Assembly: GCA_003558175.1 (NCBI GenBank)
Contig: PWMO01000342.1
Location: 1-5,113, forward strand
Length of the DNA stretch: 5,113 nucleotides
Source of the DNA: Spirochaetaceae bacterium
GTDB lineage: Bacteria > Spirochaetota > Spirochaetia > DSM-27196 > PWMO01
Direction of reading: 5' to 3'
Position numbers and translations under genes: made by a program. The notes beneath the pieces were generated by a model. It saw only the letters and a program-made list of their open reading frames with translations. It had not been told where the DNA came from and did no database searches. Position 1 is the stretch's first letter. Each line of letters opens with the position of its first letter. Positions 1-5,071 of this stretch are shown piece after piece.

Positions 1-1638
1 CGTACGCTGTTCCTCGAAGATGAGTTCGAGAAAGAACTTGCGGTAGTGCGCAACGGCGAGGCGCTCTACGGCGCCCTCACGCTCGGAGAGATTGCCAACA
101 ACGGGATTGACTTCCTGGAGTTCTACAACAAGACCTCGGTGGTTGCGCTGTTGAGCGAGCCGGACGAGACGCCTGAACCGGAGAAACCGGACAGCGATGC
201 CGATGGCGCGTCGCTTGATGGCCGGCGGCAGCCCTCTCTGATTCCGTTGCCGCGGCCCGTGCCGCCGGTGGCGGCTCATGGCCTGACGCCCAAAGCCGTT
301 GAGACCGAGATTCTTCTTGAACTCACCCTCGCGATTGACGGCAACAATGAGCTGAAGGCAATGCTGGACGCGGTGCTCCAGGACATGCTGCGCCTGCTCA
401 ACGCGTCGGCCGCCCTGGTGCTGCAGCACGATACTGCCTCTGGTGACGACGGTTCCCCGCTGGAACCGGTTTCCGCCTTGCCGCGAAACTCAGCGGAAAA
501 CCCCATCTATCGTGAGTTCCTCAGCCGCTACCCGCTCGATGACCTCTATCGCAGCCTGCGCGACAGTGAAGATCAGATCCCGCTGGTGGTTTCGATAGAG
601 GGAGCCGGGGTCCACGCGTTTGAGCTGCCGGGATTTGGGGTGCTGATCATCGTGCGAAACGCCGGCCAGCTCAGCCCGTCATTTACGCGCGGCTTTGCGC
701 CGCTGGCACAGAAACTGGCGCATTCGGCGCTCGCCTGCCTGGCGGACGAAGACGTGCGGCTCTCTTCGCGCGTGTTTGAGCTGGCGCAGGAGGGCATCAT
801 GATCACCGATGCCGGAAACCGAATCCTGAAGGTCAATCGGGCCTTCAGTGAAATCACCGGCTACAGCGAGGCCGAAGTCATTGGTCGGAATCCCAGACTG
901 CTTGCCTCCGGCTCGCACCACGCCTCTTTCTATACCGGGATGTGGCAATCGCTGCGAGAAACGGGAGCATGGAAGGGTGAGCTCACCAACCTGCGCAAGA
1001 ACGGTGAGCTCTATCCGCAGCTGACCTCAATCACGCGCAGCCTTGCCCCCTCGGGCGCGCTGACACACTACGTGGCCGTGATGTCAGACATCACGGTTCT
1101 CAAGCGCCACGAGCGCGAGCTGGAACGCCTCGCGCACTACGATAAGCTCACCGACCTGCCAAACCGCCGCCTGCTTGAGGACCGCATCCAGCAGGGTATC
1201 GCACAGACACGCCGCAGCGGACGCATGATGGCCGTTGCGCTGCTGGACCTCGACCGCTTCAAGCCGGTCAACGACACCTGGGGCCATGCCGCGGGCGATG
1301 AAGTGCTGAAGACCATTGCCGCACGGCTGCGGTCTCACCTGCGCGGCGGCGACACCGCCGCCCGCCTGGGCGGCGACGAGTTTGCCCTGGTGCTGCTGGG
1401 CGTCAACAGCGTAGCCGAGTGCAGCCGCTCGATCGAGCGGTTGGTGGCAACCATCTCGGAACCAATGGAACTCAGTTTCGGGCGCGTGTCGGTATCGGCC
1501 AGCGTGGGGGTAACGCTGTTCCCGCAGGACGAGTCCGACTGCGAGTCACTGCTCCGACACGCCGACCAGGCCATGTACGTGGCGAAACAGTCGGGCGAGA
1601 ACCGCCATCACCTGTACCAGCTGCAGGGCGAGGCGTAG
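1..1638 (+). CDS. Diguanylate cyclase, FIST(partial)-GAF-like-PAS-GGDEF, 5' end missing
   Basis: Makes cyclic di-GMP from two GTP under control of N-terminal sensor domains. The frame is open to the left edge, so the gene starts upstream; a GTG at 46 is only an internal codon. Numbering from base 1 (545 residues visible): residues ~1-52 resemble the end of a FIST_C small-ligand sensor (LTLGEIANNG, then EFYNKTSVV). Residues ~53-95 are an acidic, proline-rich linker. Residues ~100-248 look GAF-like but weakly so. Residues ~254-370 are a clear PAS domain (GIMITDAGNRILKVNRAF, ITGYS). GGDEF runs from ~381, with the entry motif YDKLTDLPNRR, the metal-binding segment DLDRFKPVND (~416) and the active-site GGDEF at 457-461. 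The inhibitory I-site RGGD (448-451) sits five residues before GGDEF, so product inhibition is expected. No EAL domain follows. Catalytic class is near certain; the FIST call rests on a short tail and is less so. Confidence 0.93.
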   Translation, partial: RTLFLEDEFEKELAVVRNGEALYGALTLGEIANNGIDFLEFYNKTSVVALLSEPDETPEPEKPDSDADGASLDGRRQPSLIPLPRPVPPVAAHGLTPKAVETEILLELTLAIDGNNELKAMLDAVLQDMLRLLNASAALVLQHDTASGDDGSPLEPVSALPRNSAENPIYREFLSRYPLDDLYRSLRDSEDQIPLVVSIEGAGVHAFELPGFGVLIIVRNAGQLSPSFTRGFAPLAQKLAHSALACLADEDVRLSSRVFELAQEGIMITDAGNRILKVNRAFSEITGYSEAEVIGRNPRLLASGSHHASFYTGMWQSLRETGAWKGELTNLRKNGELYPQLTSITRSLAPSGALTHYVAVMSDITVLKRHERELERLAHYDKLTDLPNRRLLEDRIQQGIAQTRRSGRMMAVALLDLDRFKPVNDTWGHAAGDEVLKTIAARLRSHLRGGDTAARLGGDEFALVLLGVNSVAECSRSIERLVATISEPMELSFGRVSVSASVGVTLFPQDESDCESLLRHADQAMYVAKQSGENRHHLYQLQGEA

Positions 1639-1644
1639 CCCTCC

Positions 1645-1662
1645 TGCGCCAACGCGCATTTT
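1645..1662 (+). terminator. Weak intrinsic terminator candidate after the cyclase gene
   Basis: Seven bases past the cyclase stop, TGCGC and GCGCA pair around a CAAC loop and are followed by TTTT. The stem is only five base pairs and the T-run is short and then interrupted, so termination would be partial at best. Confidence 0.35.
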
Positions 1663-1665
1663 GCT

Positions 1666-1738
1666 TGTCCGGTGCGAGCCCGGCGCGCGCAGGCGAAAGC
1701 CGGATCGCGAAGGCCGGACAGACCGGCGCCTGCGGCGC
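1666..1738. repeat. GC-rich patch of short direct and inverted repeats
   Basis: This patch fills the gap between the cyclase and HEAT genes, upstream of the sigma-54 promoter. GCGAAAGCCGGA (1693-1704) and GCGAAGGCCGGA (1707-1718) are 11/12 identical and lie 14 bases apart; a looser relative begins at 1674. TGTCCGG (1666-1672) pairs with CCGGACA (1714-1720), GCAGGCG (1689-1695) with CGCCTGC (1727-1733), and GCGCC with GGCGC (1726-1738). The patch lies roughly 115-185 bases before the predicted start of transcription, where activator sites for sigma-54 promoters often sit. The role is unknown. Confidence 0.4.
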
Positions 1739-1825
1739 TAGCTCAACGACCCAGGCAATACGGTAATTATCTACACTGAATAACTTTATGTAAATTCTTC
1801 CGTGTAAGCGCGATGAGCCGACATT

Positions 1826-1841
1826 TGGCACGCTGCTTGCA
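1826..1841 (+). promoter_or_regulatory. Sigma-54 (-24/-12) promoter of the HEAT-repeat gene
   Basis: TGGCACG-CTGC-TTGCA matches the sigma-54 consensus TGGCACG-N4-TTGCW at every defined base, with the invariant GG and GC at the required 12-base spacing. Transcription should start near 1852, giving a leader of about 39 bases that contains the GGAGG ribosome site. An A+T-rich stretch (about 1760-1800) lies just upstream and could help DNA bending. Such promoters need an ATP-dependent enhancer-binding protein; none is encoded in the window. Confidence 0.82.
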
Positions 1842-1879
1842 ATGATAGCAGCAGATCACATGGACATCAAACCGGATAT

Positions 1880-1884
1880 GGAGG
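1880..1884 (+). promoter_or_regulatory. Ribosome binding site deciding the HEAT-gene start
   Basis: GGAGG lies six bases before the ATG at 1891 and only three bases before the ATG at 1888, so the second of the two adjacent ATG codons is the better start. Confidence 0.75.
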
Positions 1885-1890
1885 AAGATG

Positions 1891-2646
1891 ATGTTTACGC
1901 AATTAAAAATGACGAAAAAGTTTGCCGTCGCAGTCTTTGCCGCGTGTGCCGCAGTCGCACCGGCATTTCTCTCAGCACAGGAAGTTGCCGTGGGAACGCT
2001 GCCCAACCCGGCGGCCCTTCCCACCATCGATGAGCTCTACCTGCAGACTGAGAGCTCGATTTCGATACGTGCGCTGCGCGGTCAGCTGCTGACCAACAAC
2101 CGCACACACCAGCTGCTGGCGCTCAAAACCATTGAGTCGCAGCTGCAGAACGGTTGGACCGAGCGCGAGAGCCCGATGCTGTTCGAGGCGGTCTCGTTCG
2201 CGCTGCAGGAAGGCGCCTACAACCTGGCCTTTCAGGGCAACGGCTACCGGGTACTGCACGACTATCATCCCGAGGTTCGCTATCGAGCTGCACGTATCAT
2301 GGGTATGATCGGCACGCCGGAGGCGCGCACACAGCTGGTACAGACCATCACGATCGACCCTGATGCCTCTGTTCGTGCTCGCGCCCTCTATTCGCTGGCG
2401 GACATCGCTCAGGATCCGGACGGTTCAGTCACCTTTGCAATTGCCAAGATGCTGCGCAGCGAGCACCTCACGCGCCACAACCAGAACACGATCCTGGCGG
2501 CGTTGGAGGCGATCAACAGCATTAACCGCGAGCGGGGCAACGTGGTTCACGACCTGGCGCTTGATGTAATCCTCGATGTTGCGGTTGGCAATCCGCACAC
2601 CCGGGCCGTGCGCGGCAGGGCGATGGAGGTGCTTTCCGCAATGTAA
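1891..2646 (+). CDS. Secreted HEAT-repeat protein
   Basis: Predicted exported scaffold protein of 251 residues. The N-terminus has a basic stretch (MTKKF), a hydrophobic run of alanine and valine, and a likely signal peptidase I site after AFLSA, giving a mature start at QEVAV. There is no lipobox. The mature part is largely helical. Clear HEAT-type repeats are HPEVRYRAARIMGMIGTPEA (about residues 126-146) and PDASVRARALYSLADIAQDP (157-176), with a degenerate one around residues 195-215 and a last one near the C-terminus (TRAVRGRAMEVL). HEAT solenoids bind other proteins, and no catalytic motif is seen. The segment TIDELYLQTESSISIRALRGQ resembles, to my memory, spirochaetal periplasmic HEAT proteins. 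It is a single gene with its own sigma-54 promoter and terminator. The ATG at 1888 is an alternative start. Function and partners are unknown. Confidence 0.88.
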   Translation: MFTQLKMTKKFAVAVFAACAAVAPAFLSAQEVAVGTLPNPAALPTIDELYLQTESSISIRALRGQLLTNNRTHQLLALKTIESQLQNGWTERESPMLFEAVSFALQEGAYNLAFQGNGYRVLHDYHPEVRYRAARIMGMIGTPEARTQLVQTITIDPDASVRARALYSLADIAQDPDGSVTFAIAKMLRSEHLTRHNQNTILAALEAINSINRERGNVVHDLALDVILDVAVGNPHTRAVRGRAMEVLSAM

Positions 2647-2660
2647 TGACGTGCCACTTC

Positions 2661-2697
2661 GCCGCGGCCTGAAGCCGCGGCACGGACGGCGCCGTCC
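2661..2697. other. Paired GC-rich hairpins after the HEAT gene
   Basis: GCCGCGGC occurs at 2661-2668 and 2674-2681 around a five-base CTGAA loop, forming an 8-bp stem. It is followed at once by a perfect 14-base palindrome, GGACGGCGCCGTCC (2684-2697). There is no T-run, so this is not a terminator by itself. It may protect the 3' end of the mRNA from decay. Confidence 0.5.
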
Positions 2698-2724
2698 ACC
2701 CCATGCGGGATTCTGCAATCAGAG

Positions 2725-2759
2725 GCCCGGCGATGCGCACGCAGCGCCGGGCTTTTTTT
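2725..2759 (+). terminator. Intrinsic terminator of the HEAT-repeat gene
   Basis: A perfect 8-bp stem GCCCGGCG / CGCCGGGC (2725-2732 with 2745-2752) is followed directly by seven T residues (2753-2759). Inside the loop TGC and GCA can pair further. It lies about 80 bases past the HEAT stop codon. The other strand has no T-run after the stem, so it should work for the + strand only. Confidence 0.9.
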
Positions 2760-2898
2760 GTTCTCGCCGGCCGCGGCGGCAGCGAGCAGACGAGCGCAGC
2801 GGGATTCGCATATCGGCAGCGGGTGGTGATTGGTGTGCTGAGGCGCAGCGCGGGATTACAGAGCGGGTTGCGGCAGGGTACGGTTCAGGTGCCGTCTC

Positions 2899-3279
2899 TC
2901 ACGCGGTAACGGCGTCACCAAGGCGCTCGAGCGTCGGCTTGGTTTCAAAGTCAATCGCGATGCCTTCGGTGGTCTGGCGCACGACCCGGCCAACCGCGTT
3001 GATTCTGAGCCAGGAGGGCACATTGCGTCGGTCGAGCCGCGGGCTTTCGATGGGTGTCTTCATCTCGATATTGACACGCGTACCAACTCGCGGGCCAAAA
3101 TAGAGCGACACAAACACTCCGTTGGCCGAGATGTTGCGCGTCTGGGTGGCGATGAAGGTCTCGAGGCTGGTATCGCTCTCGTGTGGTGTCAGGATGGTAG
3201 CCATTTCCAGCGGGAAACGCTGCGACCTGCGCCGGGTTTGCTCGTTCGCCGCCTGGGTACGGTTTGTAGGTGTCGTCAC
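2899..3279 (-). CDS. PilZ-domain cyclic di-GMP receptor
   Basis: A single-domain PilZ protein of 126 residues, expected to bind c-di-GMP and pass the signal to a partner protein. Both ligand motifs are intact: RxxxR at R17-R21 (RRSQR) and the D/NxSxxG motif as N49-I-S51-A-N-G54. The rest fits a PilZ beta-barrel, with GTRVNIEM, VGRVVRQTTEGIAIDF and a helical C-terminus. The first 15 residues are polar and probably disordered. There is no signal peptide, membrane segment or second domain. The start is a GTG with GGAGG (CCTCC on + at 3285-3289) five bases upstream. The gene is convergent with the HEAT gene and lies near a diguanylate cyclase, which fits a c-di-GMP locus. The target is unknown; motility, adhesion or envelope functions are usual for the family. 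Confidence 0.92.
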   Translation of the reverse strand: MTTPTNRTQAANEQTRRRSQRFPLEMATILTPHESDTSLETFIATQTRNISANGVFVSLYFGPRVGTRVNIEMKTPIESPRLDRRNVPSWLRINAVGRVVRQTTEGIAIDFETKPTLERLGDAVTA

Positions 3280-3284
3280 GATAG

Positions 3285-3289
3285 CCTCC
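3285..3289 (-). promoter_or_regulatory. Ribosome binding site supporting the GTG start of the PilZ gene
   Basis: Read on the minus strand, GGAGG is followed by five bases (CTATC) and then GTG. No ATG at usable spacing shares the frame, so GTG is the likely start. Confidence 0.8.
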
Positions 3290-3327
3290 GATGCTCGCTA
3301 CTTTCTTAGTTGCTCTTTACTTCCTGC

Positions 3328-3342
3328 CGTGGCTCTGCCACG
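3328..3342 (-). other. Small perfect hairpin in the PilZ mRNA leader
   Basis: CGTGGC and GCCACG pair perfectly around a three-base loop. If transcription starts near 3349, this hairpin forms at the very 5' end of the PilZ mRNA, about 50 bases before the start codon. It could stabilise the transcript; no riboswitch family is recognised. Confidence 0.45.
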
Positions 3343-3359
3343 ATTCACCGGAAAACCAG

Positions 3360-3375
3360 AGCAATAATCGCACCA
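3360..3375 (-). promoter_or_regulatory. Sigma-54-like promoter candidate for the PilZ gene
   Basis: On the minus strand the site reads TGGTGCG-ATTA-TTGCT. It keeps the GG and GC doublets at the required 12-base spacing and differs from TGGCACG-N4-TTGCW at two positions only. The predicted start of transcription is near 3349, giving a leader of about 70 bases. It is weaker than the site before the HEAT gene, but the shared promoter type in neighbouring genes raises its credibility. Confidence 0.5.
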
Positions 3376-3505
3376 AGAATTGCTATCGACTTGCGCAAGG
3401 AGGAAGAATCGCAGGCATCGTGTAAGTCTCTGTTTGCAGGTTAATTATGGAGGGCGCAACGCCGACCGCCGCGTTGACGGGAGTCACTGACCGCAGCACA
3501 CCGCG

Positions 3506-3535
3506 CCGCCGGCCTTGCAAACCGCAAGCCGGCGG
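3506..3535. other. Strong hairpin downstream of vapC
   Basis: CCGCCGGC (3506-3513) pairs with GCCGGCGG (3528-3535), and TTGC with GCAA inside it, around an AAACC loop with one bulged C. That is 12 paired bases. It lies about 80 bases past the vapC stop and overlaps the first GC-rich repeat. Lacking a T-run on either strand, it is not a classical terminator. Confidence 0.5.
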
Positions 3536-3558
3536 TTAGCATTCCGCAAGCCGACAAT
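3516..3558 (+). repeat. GC-rich repeat, copy A (partner at 5018-5071)
   Basis: This copy contains TGCAA, three variable bases, then GCAAGCCGGC (3524-3533), and ends with GCCGACAAT (3550-3558). The same elements occur in the same order and orientation at 5018-5071, with a related TT-GC-AT middle part and an 11-base length difference. Copy A lies downstream of vapC and copy B upstream of the broken gene, so they bracket that segment as direct repeats. I do not recognise the family. Confidence 0.5.
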
Positions 3559-3617
3559 CCATTTGCCATTCGCATGACGCATCAAGGGGGCAAGGACGCG
3601 TCGGGCAGGCCCGCCCG

Positions 3618-4031
3618 CTACCCCGCCGGAGCGTAGTACTGAACCGCCAGGCCCGGGATGCGCGAGAAATGGTTTCTGTCCCTGGTGAGGAGTGTGAGCC
3701 CGTGTGACTTGGCGGTAATGCCGATCAGCAGGTCCATGACCGGGATCGGAGTGCCGCCGCGGATGAGCGCCGCAGCCGCCTCAGCATAGAGCGTGGGAAA
3801 GGCGGTATCCGGATAGAGAATGGTGAGGTGTTGCACCAGATCCGACACGCGCCGTTGCTCGCGCTGCCGGTGCCCGGACAGCAGGGCTCCGGTGCTCAGC
3901 TCACAGACAGAGTACATGCTGAGGTACAGACGCGCGTCGCCAAGCGACTCCAGCGCGCTGTAGGCAGGCCCGCGAATACCGCACGCGCGTTCGCGCAGCA
4001 AATCAACGCAGACGCTGGTGTCAAGGAGCAT
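3618..4031 (-). CDS. vapC: VapC-type PIN-domain ribonuclease toxin
   Basis: PIN-domain RNase of 137 residues, toxin of a type II toxin-antitoxin system; family members cleave tRNA or rRNA and stop translation. All four acidic active-site positions are present: D4 (MLLDTSV), E44 (SVCELSTG), D100 (IPVMDLLIG) and D118 (LLTRDRNHFSRIPGL). The length is normal for the family, so the toxin looks intact. The reading frame extends 21 codons further upstream, but that part lacks PIN character and runs over the antitoxin gene, so the ATG at 4029-4031 is preferred. This start overlaps the end of vapB by 11 bases, the usual arrangement for translational coupling, and the upstream purine stretch GGGAAG gives only a weak ribosome site. 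Activity is expected to be blocked by VapB. The RNA target cannot be read from sequence. Confidence 0.9.
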   Translation of the reverse strand: MLLDTSVCVDLLRERACGIRGPAYSALESLGDARLYLSMYSVCELSTGALLSGHRQREQRRVSDLVQHLTILYPDTAFPTLYAEAAAALIRGGTPIPVMDLLIGITAKSHGLTLLTRDRNHFSRIPGLAVQYYAPAG

Positions 4032-4296
4032 CTTCCCGTCCGGTGTAGGGTTCGGTCGGTTCGGCCGCAAGGAGGTCGTCCTCACGCGCGGCAATCAGCC
4101 GTTCCATCGTGGCAAAATACTCCTCACTGAACTCAGAAGGCTCCCGTGAGTCGAGATACTGCAGGAGTGCCGACGCAGTATGAGAGGCCGGCACCAGAAC
4201 GTTCTTTATGACGGTGCTGAACGATTCATTGGAACGGCGTGCCGCCGCCAGGAGCTCATATGCTTCCATATCTATGGTTATGGTCTTTACCGCCAC
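4021..4296 (-). CDS. vapB: VapB-type antitoxin (DUF217-like)
   Basis: Antitoxin of 91 residues, first gene of the vapBC operon. The N-terminus AVKTITIDMEAYELLAAARRSNESFSTVIKNVL resembles the VapB_antitox (DUF217) family: a beta strand and helices that form a DNA-binding dimer, with the characteristic NESFSxVI segment. The C-terminal half is acidic (EFSEEYFATMERL, EDDLLAAEPTEP) and should wrap the toxin and block its active site. The start is a GTG with GGAG (4304-4307 on +) seven bases upstream; the nearby ATG at 4301-4303 is out of frame. The stop codon lies inside the start of vapC. VapB with VapC normally represses its own operon, and a fitting palindrome lies about 50 bases upstream of the start. 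Confidence 0.85.
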   Translation of the reverse strand: MAVKTITIDMEAYELLAAARRSNESFSTVIKNVLVPASHTASALLQYLDSREPSEFSEEYFATMERLIAAREDDLLAAEPTEPYTGREDAP

Positions 4297-4343
4297 CGTC
4301 CATCTCCAGAGGGCGCGGATTCCCGCTCCCGGTTCCCGCGGCC

Positions 4344-4369
4344 CACTCTATCCATGCATGGTAAGTGTG
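4344..4369. promoter_or_regulatory. Candidate VapBC operator, 26-bp imperfect palindrome
   Basis: The core CCATGCATGG (4352-4361) is a perfect 10-base palindrome. With flanks, 10 of 13 paired positions are symmetric, the outer arms being CAC and GTG. It lies 48-73 bases upstream of vapB. On the minus strand a poor sigma-70-like pair overlaps it: TTGAGG at 4379-4384 and TACCAT at 4358-4363, 15 bases apart. Binding here would block that promoter. VapB autoregulation through a palindrome is known for the family; this site is a prediction. Confidence 0.55.
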
Positions 4370-4388
4370 CTTGCAGAACCTCAATCCG

Positions 4389-4863
4389 TCAACACCGTTC
4401 GATGTGCGCCTCTTCGTCTGCCGGATCGGGATCGACCACGGTCCACATCCGGTCGCTGCTCTCCGGCTCGAGCACGGCGTCATCGAGCGGGATCACGTCC
4501 TCGCCGCCTGAAACAAAGGCGGCCTGGAGTGCGGTGTCGTAGCGGCCCATATGGAAAAACGGCACGTTTGGCGATTCGTAGTGCGGAATACAGCCGAGGT
4601 GGGCGAGCAGTTGCGCCAACGTGTGCCCATGCCCGGCCCCCAGCCCCGGCTCGCCATTGTGTGGGGTCTTCGAGATCCAACACGCCCTGAAACGGCTTGC
4701 GCGGCCGGTTGCGGACCCAGATAGCCCCAAAGGCGTACAAGCCGCTCTCCATGAACGAAGCAAGCGCAATCGGCCGCATCTGCATGCGAGCAATTTCGTC
4801 CATAACCCCTGCGCCGAGCAGAACGGAACCCGGGCGCCCGTGCCCGATCGATCGTTGCTTCAT
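4389..4863 (-). pseudogene. Unrecognised protein gene broken by a single frameshift
   Basis: The start is an ATG at 4861-4863 with GGAG eight bases upstream on the minus strand. The first frame reads MKQRSIGHGRPGSVLL, continues through MESGLYAFGAIWVRNRP and reaches GVLDLEDP at about residue 67. After that it becomes arginine-rich and unlikely. Dropping one base from the run of four C (GGGG on + at 4663-4666) joins it to a second frame, HNGEPGLGAGHGHTLAQLLAHLGCIPHYES, ending in an acidic tail (VVDPDPADEEAHIERC) at a TGA at 4389. The rejoined product would be about 157 residues, with consistent codon use on both sides. No signal peptide, membrane segment or known motif is recognised. It lies 92 bases upstream of vapB on the same strand. 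It is either a true pseudogene or a homopolymer sequencing error; the protein family is unknown to me. Confidence 0.68.
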
Positions 4864-4959
4864 CGTTGCCACTCCTTCACTTGCGGACTGTGCGGTCTCC
4901 GGCCTGACGGGGCCATGCCGATACTGCAACCTGATTTCTCCGCTCAGCTTTGGTCAAGT

Positions 4960-5019
4960 CAGTTGTCCGGGCTGGTTGGCGGCGGTCGGACCCCGCGCAA
5001 AGCGCCAGCCGCACAACTG
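4960..5019. repeat. Two-armed inverted repeat upstream of the broken gene
   Basis: CAGTTGT (4960-4966) pairs with ACAACTG (5013-5019), and just inside, GGCTGG (4970-4975) pairs with CCAGCC (5005-5010). The two arms are separated by three bases on one side and two on the other. The 29-base centre is GC-rich. The right arm runs directly into GC-rich repeat copy B. It could be a regulatory cruciform or a recombination-related structure. Confidence 0.45.
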
Positions 5020-5071
5020 CAATGTGCAAGCCGGCACGCGATTTGCTAATGCGGCGCGCGCGGCCGACAAT
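5018..5071 (+). repeat. GC-rich repeat, copy B (partner at 3516-3558)
   Basis: TGCAA, three variable bases and GCAAGCCGGC (5026-5035), then GCCGACAAT (5063-5071), match copy A in order and orientation; 15 of the first 18 positions are identical. The middle part is longer here and carries an alternating GCGCGCG stretch. Confidence 0.5.

Larger units (their letters stand above)
3376..3617. other. Non-coding gap between the PilZ gene and vapC
   Basis: Together with 3280-3375 this is a gap of about 340 bases without a credible gene. CAACGC (3457-3462) and GCGTTG (3471-3476) form a small inverted repeat about 118 bases before the predicted PilZ transcription start, a possible activator site. Further right lies the GC-rich repeat at 3516-3558. 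No T-run terminator for vapC is seen on the minus strand. Confidence 0.5.

Noticed and set aside
1419..1766. Other long open frames overlapping the cyclase, HEAT and PilZ genes on both strands
   Set aside because: They lie over well-supported genes, are rich in arginine, alanine and proline as expected of GC-rich shadow frames, and show no domains.
2725..2752. Bidirectional terminator also serving the PilZ gene
   Set aside because: On the minus strand the stem is followed by CTCTGATT, not a T-run, so it does not work as an intrinsic terminator in that direction.
3447..3539. Small + strand reading frame of about 30 codons
   Set aside because: No proper ribosome site, low-complexity composition, and it runs through the hairpin and repeat; no support as a gene.
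3454..3540. Integron attC site in the gap after vapC, or at 4960-5071
   Set aside because: The pieces that look like core sites (GCGCAAC, GTTAGCA) do not fit RYYYAAC and GTTRRRY or pair with each other. At 4960-5019 the arm polarity is the reverse of attC. No integrase is present.
3618..4094. Longer VapC starting at 4094
   Set aside because: The extra 21 residues (proline- and arginine-rich) overlap the antitoxin gene and precede the normal PIN start MLLDTS.
4930..4962. Sigma-70 promoter for the broken gene (TTGACC on the minus strand)
   Set aside because: The -35-like hexamer is good, but no acceptable -10 lies 16-18 bases downstream.
4621..5049. + strand frame across the broken gene and the right-edge gap
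   Set aside because: Antisense to the better-supported minus-strand gene, with no ribosome site and no recognisable domain.
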